Below are positions 18,201 to 26,219 of a DNA stretch of 64,000 nucleotides, piece after piece (within the stretch, counting starts at the first letter, position 1; every line of letters starts with the position of its first letter). The position numbers and the translations under genes are program-made. This DNA comes from Brevibacillus gelatini (GTDB taxonomy: Bacteria; Bacillota; Bacilli; Brevibacillales; Brevibacillaceae). The DNA is taken from positions 62,001 through 126,000 of the forward strand of contig NZ_RHHS01000017.1 of NCBI RefSeq assembly GCF_003710935.1, given 5' to 3'. The notes under the pieces were generated by a model. That model saw only the letters and a program-made list of their open reading frames with translations, made no database searches and had not been told where the DNA came from.

Positions 18201-18698
18201 CCGCGTCAGCCGGAAGATCCGCATTTGTGTCTGTCCGATTTCTTGCGTCCGGTCGAGAGCAAGGAAATGGATTACGTCGGCTTTTTGACCGTGACGACAG
18301 GGGGCGGCATCCGAGAGCGGTCGACGGAACTGAAAGATCGCGGCGACTACTTGCGCTCGCACGTCCTGCAGGCGCTGGCTCTGGAGCTGGCTGAGGCGTT
18401 CGCAGAGCGGATTCACCACATGATGCGCGACGCTTGGGGGATTCCGGACCCGGCGGAAATGACCATGCTGGAGCGCTTCGGTGCCCGCTACCAAGGCATT
18501 CGCGTGTCGTTCGGCTATCCGGCTTGCCCGAACCTGGAGGATCAGGCGCAGCTGTTCCGCCTGCTGCGGCCGGAAGACATCGGTGTTCAGCTGACAGAAG
18601 GCTTCATGATGGAGCCGGAAGCTTCTGTATCCGCAATGGTGTTTGCCCACCCGGAAGCGCGTTACTTCAACGCGGGTCCGTCGGTGTTTGAAGCATAG
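15252..18698 (+). CDS. metH: Cobalamin-dependent methionine synthase
   Basis: Full-length MetH of 1148 aa that transfers the methyl group of 5-methyl-THF to homocysteine through methylcobalamin. Domains in order: homocysteine-binding (1-320) with Zn ligands C226, C289, C290; pterin-binding (about 330-600, starting VGERTNVIGSKKF); B12-binding cap and Rossmann domain with the cobalt ligand H721 in DVHDIGKN; and a C-terminal SAM-binding reactivation domain (RVSFGYPACPNLEDQ). ATG 15252 follows AAAAGGAGC. First gene behind the SAM riboswitch, followed 34 nt later by the YitJ-type gene that makes its methyl donor. Confidence 0.97.
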   Translation: MKPTFREQLSRKILILDGAMGTMLQQANLTADDFGGEAYDGCNELLNLTRPDLIRSIHEKYLEAGADIVETNTFGATTVVLAEYDVAEKDMEVNIAAARLAREAVDAYTTAEWPRYVAGSMGPTTKTLALTGGVTFEELVEAYYRQAKGLIIGGVDVLLLETSQDTLNVKAGGIGIRKAFDELEVELPVMLSGTIEPMGTTLAGQNIEAFYVSLAHLKPVTIGLNCATGPEFMRDHLRTLSGLAQCGVSCYPNAGLPDENGHYHETPQGLAAKMRAFAEQGWLNVAGGCCGTTPEHIRAMAEALKDCKPRQATVQPVSAISGIDVVYVEDDNRPLLVGERTNVIGSKKFRDLIAAGQYEEASDIARAQVKRGAQIIDICLADPDRDEYADMEKFLQFVVKKVKAPLMIDSTDAKVMELGLRYSQGKAILNSINLEDGLARFEEVAPLIRKYGAAVVVGTIEEAGMALTREKKLEVAKRSYDILVNQYGIPPQDIIFDPLVFPVGTGDEQYIGSARETVEGIRLIKEAMPECKTILGISNVSFGLPPAGREVLNAVFLYHTTLAGLDFAIVNTEKLERYASIPEEERKLAEALLFETNDETLAAFTEFYRQKKKEVRVEASTLTLEERLARYVVEGSKDGLVDDLKLALEKYTPLEIINGPLMAGMEEVGRLFNGNQLIVAEVLQSAEVMKASVSFLEPFMEKSDSASKGKVLLATVKGDVHDIGKNLVEIILANNGYEVVNLGIKVPPEQLIAACREEKPDAIGLSGLLVKSAQQMVITAQDLRAAGIDVPLMVGGAALTRKFTSNRIAPEYRGIVLYAKDAMDGLDLVNRLQNPEERARLIAEQQDLAEAASAAQPVVQEKKAPLPARSAISRTVPIHLPPDCDRHVLRQYPISHLQPYLNLRMLLGKHLGVRGNVEKLLEAGDEKVLELYGIVEELLNEAKQHGTITAHGMYQFFPAQADGNDILVYDPADHSKVLERFSFPRQPEDPHLCLSDFLRPVESKEMDYVGFLTVTTGGGIRERSTELKDRGDYLRSHVLQALALELAEAFAERIHHMMRDAWGIPDPAEMTMLERFGARYQGIRVSFGYPACPNLEDQAQLFRLLRPEDIGVQLTEGFMMEPEASVSAMVFAHPEARYFNAGPSVFEA

Positions 18699-18732
18699 AA
18701 CGTCTAATGAAAATGAGAGAGAAGGGATTGAG

Positions 18733-20598
18733 TTGACGACGAGCAAGAAAGACCTACGGGAATACTTGCAAGATCATCTGCTGGTCGGAGACGGAGCCAT
18801 GGCCACCCAGCTTCATGCGCTGGGTGCCCCGGTTGGCGTCAGCTTTGAAGAATTGTGTTTATCGAACCCGCGCGTGGTGCATGAAGTCCATGCGTCGTAC
18901 TATCAGGCGGGGGCGCGTCTGTTGGAGACAAATACGTTTGCGGCAAACCGCGACGCGCTCAGCCGCTACGGCCTGGAGCACAAGGTGGCGCGGATCAACC
19001 GTCTCGCCGTGGCAATCGCCCGCGAGGCGGCACAGAATGATGCGTATGTAGCGGGCAGCATCGGCTCGATTTTGGCTGGACGGGTCAAGAAAAAGGTGCT
19101 GGATGAATACCGCGACCAGTACGAGGAACAGGCAATCGCGCTGTTGCACGCAGGCGTAGACGCGCTCATTTTGGAGACGTTCCTCGATCTGGAGGAGCTG
19201 CTGCTTGCGATTGAGGTCATTCGCCCGTTGACGGAAGTGCCGATCATCGCCCAGCTTGCGACGTTGGAAGTCGGACGGACGCGCGACGGCTACGCGCTGA
19301 CGGACGCTTTTCCGCAGTTGAAAAAAGCAGGGGCGGACATTATCGGGTTGAACTGTCGTTTGGGCCCGGCTGAAATTTTGCGCTCTTTTGAAAGTACGAT
19401 TTTCCCGGACGATTCGCTGCTGTCCGCGTTTCCAAACGCAGGGCGGCTGGGCATGACGGACGGGGAGTACGCCTTCAAGTCGTCTCCCGAATATTTTGCC
19501 GAAAGCGCCTTGCGCCTGAGGGACCAAGGGGTTCGCCTGATCGGGGGGTGCTGCGGCACGACTCCTGCGCACGTAAAGGCGATGGCGGACGCACTCGCCG
19601 CGCAAAAGCCGAAAGCCCGCGTGAATCCGCCCGTTCCCCAGGGAGAGCGCCCGCACATTTCCGTGCAAAGCTTGCGTGAGCGGGAAAAGCCGAGCATTGT
19701 GGACCGCGTCAAAACAGGCACGACGATCATCGTCGAATTTGACCCGCCGCGCGATCTCGACGCCGAACAGTTTTTGGAAGGATGCTGTGAGCTGCACAAG
19801 GCGGGGGCAGATGCGATCACGCTGGCAGACAATTCGCTCGCGACTGTGCGGATGAGCAACATGGCACTTGGTGCGCTGATGAAAAACAGACACGGAATTG
19901 ATCCGCTGCTGCACCTCGCCTGCCGCGACCGCAATCTGATCGGACAGCAATCCCACCTGATGGGACTGCACGCGCTCGGCATTGACCAGATTCTCGTCAT
20001 TACGGGCGATCCGTCGCGCTTCGGCGACTTGCCGGGGGCAAGCTCGGTGTTTGACGTCACCTCGTTTGATCTGATTCGCATGGTGAAGCAATTGAATGAA
20101 GGCATTTCGTTCTCGGGACGTCCGCTGAAGCAAAAAGCCCAGTTTATCGTCGGCGCAGCCTTCAACCCGAACGTCCGCAATCTGGCGGCAGCCGTCGCCC
20201 GGCTGGAAAAGAAAGTCGAAGCCGGGGCCGATTACATCATGACGCAGCCCGTGTACGACGTCGAATCGATCCGACAGGTGTACGAGGCGACCAAGCATAT
20301 CGGGATTCCTGTCTTTATCGGCATCATGCCGTTGACCAGTTCCCGCAACGCCGAGTTTTTGCACAACGAGGTGCCGGGCATCAAGCTGTCGGCGGAAGCG
20401 CTGGAGCGGATGAAACGGGTGCAGGGACCAGCGGCCAGACAGGAAGGGATTGCCATTGCAAAAGAGCTGCTCGATGAGGCCATTCGCTATTTCAACGGGA
20501 TTTACCTGATTACACCATTCAACTACTACGAAATGACAGTGGAGCTGATCGCCTACGTGCGCCAGCAGAGCGCCCTGGTCAAAATGGCGCAGCCGTAG
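18733..20598 (+). CDS. yitJ: Bifunctional homocysteine S-methyltransferase / 5,10-methylene-THF reductase (YitJ type)
   Basis: A 621-aa two-domain protein. Residues about 1-300: homocysteine-methyltransferase (Hcy) barrel with Zn ligands in LNCRLGP and GGCCGTTPAH. Residues about 330-615: MTHFR barrel (EFDPPRD, ITGDPSRFG, QPVYDVE), which reduces methylene-THF to 5-methyl-THF. The same fusion and length are known from B. subtilis YitJ. TTG 18733 is chosen after GAGAAGGGA; the frame is open further back into metH. It lies in the SAM-riboswitch operon and supplies MetH with methyl-THF. Whether the Hcy domain also methylates is not shown. Confidence 0.93.
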   Translation: MTTSKKDLREYLQDHLLVGDGAMATQLHALGAPVGVSFEELCLSNPRVVHEVHASYYQAGARLLETNTFAANRDALSRYGLEHKVARINRLAVAIAREAAQNDAYVAGSIGSILAGRVKKKVLDEYRDQYEEQAIALLHAGVDALILETFLDLEELLLAIEVIRPLTEVPIIAQLATLEVGRTRDGYALTDAFPQLKKAGADIIGLNCRLGPAEILRSFESTIFPDDSLLSAFPNAGRLGMTDGEYAFKSSPEYFAESALRLRDQGVRLIGGCCGTTPAHVKAMADALAAQKPKARVNPPVPQGERPHISVQSLREREKPSIVDRVKTGTTIIVEFDPPRDLDAEQFLEGCCELHKAGADAITLADNSLATVRMSNMALGALMKNRHGIDPLLHLACRDRNLIGQQSHLMGLHALGIDQILVITGDPSRFGDLPGASSVFDVTSFDLIRMVKQLNEGISFSGRPLKQKAQFIVGAAFNPNVRNLAAAVARLEKKVEAGADYIMTQPVYDVESIRQVYEATKHIGIPVFIGIMPLTSSRNAEFLHNEVPGIKLSAEALERMKRVQGPAARQEGIAIAKELLDEAIRYFNGIYLITPFNYYEMTVELIAYVRQQSALVKMAQP

Positions 20599-20640
20599 CG
20601 GTTTTGCGGTCACGAAGCCCACTTTCCATCCATATGCCAA

Positions 20641-20692
20641 CAAGCCCTCGCTACAGACAGGCAAAAGCCTCTGTCTTTTACGCGAGGGCTTG
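20641..20692. terminator. Nested hairpin between convergent genes
   Basis: Outer 11-bp stem CAAGCCCTCGC/GCGAGGGCTTG enclosing a second stem (AGACAGGC/GCCTCTGTCT). The right arm overlaps the last codons of the minus-strand gene. No U-tract on either side, so an atypical terminator or 3'-end processing element. Confidence 0.45.
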
Positions 20693-21664
20693 TAGTTCGT
20701 CGAGCATGTATGCCGTCTTTAATGCTTCGCGTCTGCAAAATTGCTGGATGTTCGCCAAATCCATTTGCTCGTATTGCTTCATGCGCAAAAAGCGTTCGAA
20801 AATATGCGGGAAGGCGAGATCGACAAACAGCAGATGGAGCTGGTCGGCTGACAGCGGGTTTTCTTGCAAATAGCTTCGAAGCAGGTAGACAAACAACTGC
20901 TCGTTCCAGCTTCCGTGCTTGCGCATGGCAAGCGAAAGCACGCGGCTGATGTCTTTGGAAGGGAAGTCGTAGCGGACATCTTCCCAGTCGATGATCGCGA
21001 TCTGTTTGTTGCGCGTAAGCAAATTGCCGTTGTTGAAGTCGCCGTGGCAGAGGAAGTGGCGTTTGAGCGGCGCTTTTTTCCATTTGGCAAAATAGGCGGA
21101 CGACTTGAGATGCTCGTGCGCTGTCTGTGCTGCCTGGCGAAAATAGGGCAGGTACTCGAAGATGGCGGAGAAATTCGGCTGCTTTTTGTCGCGGTTCCGC
21201 AGCTCCCATTTTTCCAGGCTGGTCAGGTCTGCCTTGTATTCCTCCGTCCATTTTTTGGCGCCGTTGTAAAGTTCGCCGTGCCGGGAGGTAAAGCCGAGCG
21301 AGCGTTTGTGGAACTGTCCGAGCAAAGCGCCGATCTGCGCCAGCCGCACTGGCGAGCTGTAGGCGACTTTCCGCCAGGACAGCCACTGATGCAGGACGAA
21401 CGGATTGTCCTTCCACATGATGTATCGCTTGCTGCTTTTCGTCCGTTGAATGTTGGGGATGAGGATGCCTTTTTTGCGCAGATACGCTTCTGCGTTCAGG
21501 ATGAAATGATGGCGCTCTTTTGGCAAATACGATACTTTGCCGATGAACCTGCCGATGGAGGTTTCGAAAAAAACGACAAGCGACTTGGGCGTTTCGCGAA
21601 GCTTTTCGTGCCGGATGACAGTCAAGCCATAACTTTTCTCGATCTTGCGGATGAGGTCGTCCAT
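20678..21664 (-). CDS. CotS-family spore coat protein (kinase-like fold)
   Basis: A 328-aa protein of the CotS/CotI/YsxE/YutH group, which has an aminoglycoside-phosphotransferase-like fold. The catalytic-loop equivalent HGDFNNGNLL and the metal-binding IIDWEDV are both intact, so catalysis is possible. In Bacillus these proteins belong to the spore coat; CotI/CotS-type relatives are linked to coat assembly and polysaccharide. ATG 21664 is chosen for AAGGGAGG 10 nt upstream; the frame is open 69 nt further. It is a single gene, convergent with the methionine operon. Confidence 0.85.
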   Translation of the reverse strand: MDDLIRKIEKSYGLTVIRHEKLRETPKSLVVFFETSIGRFIGKVSYLPKERHHFILNAEAYLRKKGILIPNIQRTKSSKRYIMWKDNPFVLHQWLSWRKVAYSSPVRLAQIGALLGQFHKRSLGFTSRHGELYNGAKKWTEEYKADLTSLEKWELRNRDKKQPNFSAIFEYLPYFRQAAQTAHEHLKSSAYFAKWKKAPLKRHFLCHGDFNNGNLLTRNKQIAIIDWEDVRYDFPSKDISRVLSLAMRKHGSWNEQLFVYLLRSYLQENPLSADQLHLLFVDLAFPHIFERFLRMKQYEQMDLANIQQFCRREALKTAYMLDELQALA

Positions 21665-21742
21665 CCGGGTTGCGCCTCCCTTGCGTGTTGAGCGTACCAT
21701 TATCGTACGCCTGGCGAAGAGCGGAGGTGACACAAATTCACG

Positions 21743-22321
21743 TTAGCCGGGAGGCAAAGACAGCGGGTGCCAGTTTTTTTCCCGCAAAAAAGCGCTGAGC
21801 TCGGCGAATTTGGCGATTCTTTCCGCGCGCGTGTACGACGCGTTGGCCCCGCTGGTGGACGGGATCACGAACAGGTAACTGCCAGGCCAATCAGCGGTGC
21901 CAAACGCTTTTTCCGGCTGCAAGCCGAGAGAGACAGCCGCTTTTTTCTGGCCGATGGCATGGCGAAAGGCGGTAATGCCGTTGAAGCAGATGACGCGCGG
22001 GCGATAAGTTTGGACCATCTGGACGAACTGTTCGGCCCCTGTTGCGAAGTCGTCGCGAGTCAGGTCCTGTGACGAGCGGGTCGGGCGAGAGACGAGATCG
22101 GTAATGCCGTAATTGTATTCCAGCAGCAGAGCCGTTTCCTCAGGCCGCAGCTGTCGGGGTGTAAGCCCGCCTTCGAACAGACCGCGCCAAAACAGATTCG
22201 CCGGGTTCGCGTAGTGGAAGCCTGCCGTTGCCGAGACGCGCCCAGGATTGATGCCGCAAAACAAAACCGCCAGATCGCGGCGGATATAGGTAGAAAGCCA
22301 TTTTTCCATAAAATCGACCAA
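21743..22321 (-). CDS. mug: G/U mismatch-specific DNA glycosylase (Mug/TDG family)
   Basis: A 192-aa uracil/thymine-DNA-glycosylase-type enzyme that removes U or T opposite G. Seen: motif GINPGRVSATAGFHYANPANLFWR, the hallmark of Mug/TDG (GINPG with NPxNxFW), and the C-terminal VIPSTSGANASY, matching the second motif of the family. TTG 22321 is preferred because GGAGGG lies 8 nt upstream, whereas the in-frame ATG 22309 has no RBS. Stands alone on the minus strand. Confidence 0.87.
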   Translation of the reverse strand: MVDFMEKWLSTYIRRDLAVLFCGINPGRVSATAGFHYANPANLFWRGLFEGGLTPRQLRPEETALLLEYNYGITDLVSRPTRSSQDLTRDDFATGAEQFVQMVQTYRPRVICFNGITAFRHAIGQKKAAVSLGLQPEKAFGTADWPGSYLFVIPSTSGANASYTRAERIAKFAELSAFLREKNWHPLSLPPG

Positions 22322-22451
22322 TGCGTTTTCCCTCCGCTACAGTTGTTTTCCACATTGTAGCACATGCGAGAACGCTTACAGAAACACGCAAAAAAAGCCG
22401 CCAAATGGCTGGCAGCGTATCGGTAAAAGAAGTTCGGATTCGCCGTGAAAA

Positions 22452-22595
22452 TTACAGTTGAGCGTACGGCAGCAGTTGCTCCGGCTCGTTGATGATGAAT
22501 TGTTCCATTTCATTGCGGACGTATTTTTTCGTCTCGAACGGAACGACTTCGTATTCTTCCTTGCCCCACAACCAGCGTGACAATGATTGAATCAT
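22452..22595 (-). CDS. Small hypothetical protein (47 aa)
   Basis: A 47-aa protein (MIQSLSRWLWGKEEYEVVPF at its N-terminus) ending PYAQL, with an amphipathic start and an acidic tail. ATG 22595 lies 9 nt after GTGAGGGA. The longer open frame to 22778 runs through the terminator of the next gene and is not accepted. No family recognised; reality supported by RBS and composition only. Confidence 0.55.
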   Translation of the reverse strand: MIQSLSRWLWGKEEYEVVPFETKKYVRNEMEQFIINEPEQLLPYAQL

Positions 22596-22740
22596 AAGAT
22601 TATCCCTCACTTGGTGGAAATGTTTTACATCTCCATCATACTCCTGTTTTCGCGGTTTATTGCTGGGAAACTGTGACGAAGGCGTGAAGAAATGGTGGCC
22701 GGAACGTGAACAAAAAGGAAGCGATTTCAAGTGAGAAAGG

Positions 22741-22769
22741 AAAAAAGCGCTCCCGGACGGGGAACGCTG
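22741..22769 (-). terminator. Terminator of the M32 carboxypeptidase gene
   Basis: On the minus strand AGCGTTCCC / GGGAGCGCT hairpin followed by TTTTTT, 14 nt after the stop codon. Confidence 0.8.
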
Positions 22770-22782
22770 TGGGTACAACCTG

Positions 22783-24303
22783 TTACAGTTTGTAGATGTC
22801 GGTATACTTTTTCTCCAGATAATCCATCAGGTACGTGGCGTTGGTGCCTTCTCCGGTGATCGCTTGCACGAGTTCGCCAGGGCTTTTCATTTTGCCGTAC
22901 TGATGAATCTTCTCTTTCAGCCAGGCGCGGATTGGCGCGAAATCGCCGTTTGCCACGAGCTCCTCGAAGCCGCCGAGCTCTTTTTTCATTACATGGGCGA
23001 ACTGGGCAGCGTACACGTTTCCGAGCGAGTAGGTAGGGAAGTAGCCGAAGCTGCCGCCGGACCAGTGAACATCCTGGAGAACGCCCAACGCATCGGTAGG
23101 CGGCTCGATGCCGAGATATTCCTTCATTTTTTCGTTCCAGATTTGCGGCAGATCGGCCACCTGGATCGTCTGGTTGATGAGCCCTTTTTCGATCTCGTAG
23201 CGAATCATGACGTGCAGGTTGTACGTCAGCTCGTCAGCTTCGGTGCGGATGAAGGACGGGGTCACGGAGTTGACGGCACGGTACAGGTCTTCGGCAGTCA
23301 CGCCCGCAAACTGCGCCGGGAACGCCTTTTGCAAATCCGCGAAAAAGTGGTTCCAGAACGGCAGGCTGCGTCCGATCATGTTTTCCCAGAAGCGGGACTG
23401 CGACTCGTGAATGCCCATCGAGGTGCCGTCGCACAGCGGGGTGAACAGCAACTCCGGATTGATGTTTTGCTCGTACATCGCGTGGCCCGCCTCGTGAATG
23501 CAACTGAACAAGGCGGAGTTGAAATCATTTTCATCGTAGCGGGTTGTGATGCGGACATCTCCTGGATTGAAGGTCGTGCAGAACGGATGCGCGCTCTTGT
23601 CCATACGGCCTGCTTTGAAGTCGTAGCCGATCTTCTCCAGGATGTAGCGGCTGAACGCTTCCTGCTCGGCAATCGGGAAGTTTTTGTGCAAAAACGACGT
23701 GTCCGGCTTGTTCGGGGAATCGGCAATCGCTTTGACCAGCTTGACGGTTTTTTCGCGCAAGGTGGCAAAAATCGGGTCGAGCTGATCGACGGTCATGCCA
23801 GGCTCGTACAGGTCGAGCAAGGTGTTGTACTTGTGTTTGCCGTCGTGTCCCCAATATTCAATAAACTCAAGCTGGAAGTTGACGATTTTCTCCAGGTACG
23901 GCTGGAACATGGAAAAGTCGTTGTTCGCCCGCGCTTCTTCCCATACGGTTTCTGCCTGGGAGGTGAGAATGACGTATTCCTGGTACCTGTCAGCCGGAAT
24001 TTTCTTGTTTCGTTCAAACTCTTTTTTGCATTCGAGAACGCTGTGACGAGTGATTTCATCGAGTGCTTCCACGGCGGACGGTTCGCCCAGCTCGGCGAGA
24101 AACGCTTCCATTTCCTTGGACGTTGCGAGTTTGAACTGCTCGCCGGCCAGCACACCGATGATCTCGGAACGGGCGTCCATGCCTTCGCGTGGAGCTTTTG
24201 TCGCTTTGTCCCAGTGCAGGACGGCGAGTGCCTGGTTGTAGCTGGTCATTTTTTTCACATAGGCCCGAAAATCGGCCGCGCGTGTTTCGAGATTGGTTGT
24301 CAT
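22783..24303 (-). CDS. Metallocarboxypeptidase, family M32 (Taq type)
   Basis: A 506-aa cytoplasmic zinc carboxypeptidase that trims C-terminal residues from peptides. The active-site HEAGH motif sits at 270-274 and the downstream third-ligand region GIHESQSRFWEN follows, as does the conserved SGGSFGYFPTYSLGN block. Length is that of the family (about 500 aa). ATG 24303 follows AGGAGGGA. It is a single gene, divergent from prfC. Confidence 0.93.
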   Translation of the reverse strand: MTTNLETRAADFRAYVKKMTSYNQALAVLHWDKATKAPREGMDARSEIIGVLAGEQFKLATSKEMEAFLAELGEPSAVEALDEITRHSVLECKKEFERNKKIPADRYQEYVILTSQAETVWEEARANNDFSMFQPYLEKIVNFQLEFIEYWGHDGKHKYNTLLDLYEPGMTVDQLDPIFATLREKTVKLVKAIADSPNKPDTSFLHKNFPIAEQEAFSRYILEKIGYDFKAGRMDKSAHPFCTTFNPGDVRITTRYDENDFNSALFSCIHEAGHAMYEQNINPELLFTPLCDGTSMGIHESQSRFWENMIGRSLPFWNHFFADLQKAFPAQFAGVTAEDLYRAVNSVTPSFIRTEADELTYNLHVMIRYEIEKGLINQTIQVADLPQIWNEKMKEYLGIEPPTDALGVLQDVHWSGGSFGYFPTYSLGNVYAAQFAHVMKKELGGFEELVANGDFAPIRAWLKEKIHQYGKMKSPGELVQAITGEGTNATYLMDYLEKKYTDIYKL

Positions 24304-24436
24304 GAAGTCCCTCCTGTGCGTTTGTGCTTCATTATGCCTTAGATGATGTATGTCATGCAGTCAAAAAATTTTTACTACTTGCTATTATACTGGTTTCAAG
24401 AAAAATTACTAGGTGGATGCAGGACGCATTTGTCGG

Positions 24437-24442
24437 TATAAT
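24437..24442 (+). promoter_or_regulatory. Candidate -10 box of prfC
   Basis: TATAAT at 24437-24442 with a weak -35 (TGGATG, 17-nt spacing) ends 50 nt before the prfC start. Confidence 0.4.
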
Positions 24443-24492
24443 CGAATAGGAAAACAATCTGGCACCTTATTTGCGATGACAGGAGAATGAAG

Positions 24493-26091
24493 ATGAGTCA
24501 AACCAATCCCCAATGGGAAAATGAGATAGCAAAACGCCGCACCTTTGCCATCATCTCCCACCCGGATGCGGGTAAAACCACGATGACGGAAAAGCTGCTT
24601 TACTACGGCGGAGCCATTCGTGAGGCAGGGATGGTCAAAGGCCGGAAAAACTCCAAGCATGCCACATCCGACTGGATGGAGATCGAGAAAAAGCGCGGAA
24701 TCTCCGTGACGTCCAGTGCGATGGACTTTGAATACAAAGGGCACCATATCAATATTTTGGACACTCCTGGTCACCAGGACTTCAGTGAAGACACGTACCG
24801 CACGCTGACCGCCGCCGATGCCGCCGTCATGATTATCGACGTGGCAAAAGGGGTGGAGGCGCAGACGATCAAGCTGTTCAAAGTCTGTCGGATGCGGGGC
24901 ATTCCGATTTTTACCTTCATCAACAAGCTCGACCGCCACGGGAAGGACCCGTTTGAGCTGTTGGAAGAAATCGAGCGCGTGCTGGGCATCCGCTCGTACC
25001 CGATGAACTGGCCGATCGGCATGGGCAGCTACTTCAGCGGTGTCTACGATCGGATGAAATCCCGCGTCGAGCTGTACCAGAGCGACACGCAGCACGAGGA
25101 AATCTCGTTTTTCCCGGTCGAGGGAGCAGATGATCCGATGATCGGCGAACGCGTCGGTCAGGAGCTGTGGCAGCAGTTGCAGGAGGAAATCGCCCTGCTC
25201 GACGTCGCCGGGGACGAATACGATCCCGAGCTGATCGCAAAAGGGCAGCTCACGCCTGTCTTTTTCGGCAGTGCCATCAACAACTTCGGCGTGCAGACCT
25301 TCCTGGACAACTTCCTGCAAATGGCGCCAGCGCCTTCTGCGAAAAAGAGCAACATCGGCCTGATCGATCCGTACACGAATCCGTTTTCCGGCTTCATTTT
25401 CAAAATCCAGGCCAACATGAACCCGGCCCACCGGGACCGTATCGCCTTTTTGCGCATTTGCTCCGGCAAGTTCGAGCGGGGCATGACCGTGAAGCACGTG
25501 CGTCTCGGCAAAGACATCAAGCTGGCCCAGCCTGTGCAGTTCATGGCGCAGGACCGCGAAATCGTCGAGGAATCGTATGCTGGTGACGTCATCGGCTTGT
25601 TCGATCCGGGCATTTTCCAGATTGGCGACACACTCTGTGTCGGCCGGCAGTTCGAATACGAGGAAATGCCGCACTTCTCGCCGGAGTTTTTCTCCAAGGT
25701 GATGGTGAAAGACGCGTTGAAGCACAAGCAGTTCCAAAAAGGCATCATGCAGCTGACAGAGGAAGGAACAGTGCAGTTGTTCCGCACCTATCCGATGGAA
25801 GAGTTGATTTTGGGCGTGGTCGGCGTCCTGCAGTTCGAGGTGCTGGAATACCGCCTGAAGGCCGAGTACGGAGTCGAGATCATGCTGACGAGAATGCCGT
25901 ACCAGATTGCGCGTTGGCTGGAAGGCGACAAGGCCGCGCTCGACGCCGTGAAAAACAAGACGGTTACGGACCGTTATGGCCGTCCGGTGATGCTGTTTGA
26001 AAGCGAGTATCAACTGCGGGTTGCCATGGAAAAGTATTCGTCGATCAAGTTCCACGAAAGCTCGCTCGGCTTGAAGGCGACGCAGTCATAA
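24493..26091 (+). CDS. prfC: Peptide chain release factor 3
   Basis: Translational GTPase RF3 (532 aa) that releases RF1/RF2 from the ribosome after termination. G-motifs: HPDAGKTT (G1), DTPGHQDF (G3) and NKLD (G4); the switch region has GRKNSKHATSDWMEIEKKRGIS, which is specific for RF3 compared with EF-G. ATG 24493 is chosen because AGGAGA lies 7 nt upstream; the ATG two codons earlier overlaps the RBS. Followed by a terminator, hence probably monocistronic. Confidence 0.95.
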   Translation: MSQTNPQWENEIAKRRTFAIISHPDAGKTTMTEKLLYYGGAIREAGMVKGRKNSKHATSDWMEIEKKRGISVTSSAMDFEYKGHHINILDTPGHQDFSEDTYRTLTAADAAVMIIDVAKGVEAQTIKLFKVCRMRGIPIFTFINKLDRHGKDPFELLEEIERVLGIRSYPMNWPIGMGSYFSGVYDRMKSRVELYQSDTQHEEISFFPVEGADDPMIGERVGQELWQQLQEEIALLDVAGDEYDPELIAKGQLTPVFFGSAINNFGVQTFLDNFLQMAPAPSAKKSNIGLIDPYTNPFSGFIFKIQANMNPAHRDRIAFLRICSGKFERGMTVKHVRLGKDIKLAQPVQFMAQDREIVEESYAGDVIGLFDPGIFQIGDTLCVGRQFEYEEMPHFSPEFFSKVMVKDALKHKQFQKGIMQLTEEGTVQLFRTYPMEELILGVVGVLQFEVLEYRLKAEYGVEIMLTRMPYQIARWLEGDKAALDAVKNKTVTDRYGRPVMLFESEYQLRVAMEKYSSIKFHESSLGLKATQS

Positions 26092-26108
26092 CCGATAAAA
26101 AGAACAAG

Positions 26109-26145
26109 AACAGGACCTCATCGCTGTGGCGGGGTCCTGTTTTGC
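26109..26145 (+). terminator. Terminator after prfC
   Basis: AACAGGACC (26109-26117) pairs with GGTCCTGTT (26133-26141), followed by a T-rich tract. Confidence 0.8.
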
Positions 26146-26219
26146 TTTTCCTATCCTACCTGGACGACTCCCTTCATATACTGGGACAAAGACAGGCGGG
26201 ATGAGAGGAAGGGAATGCG

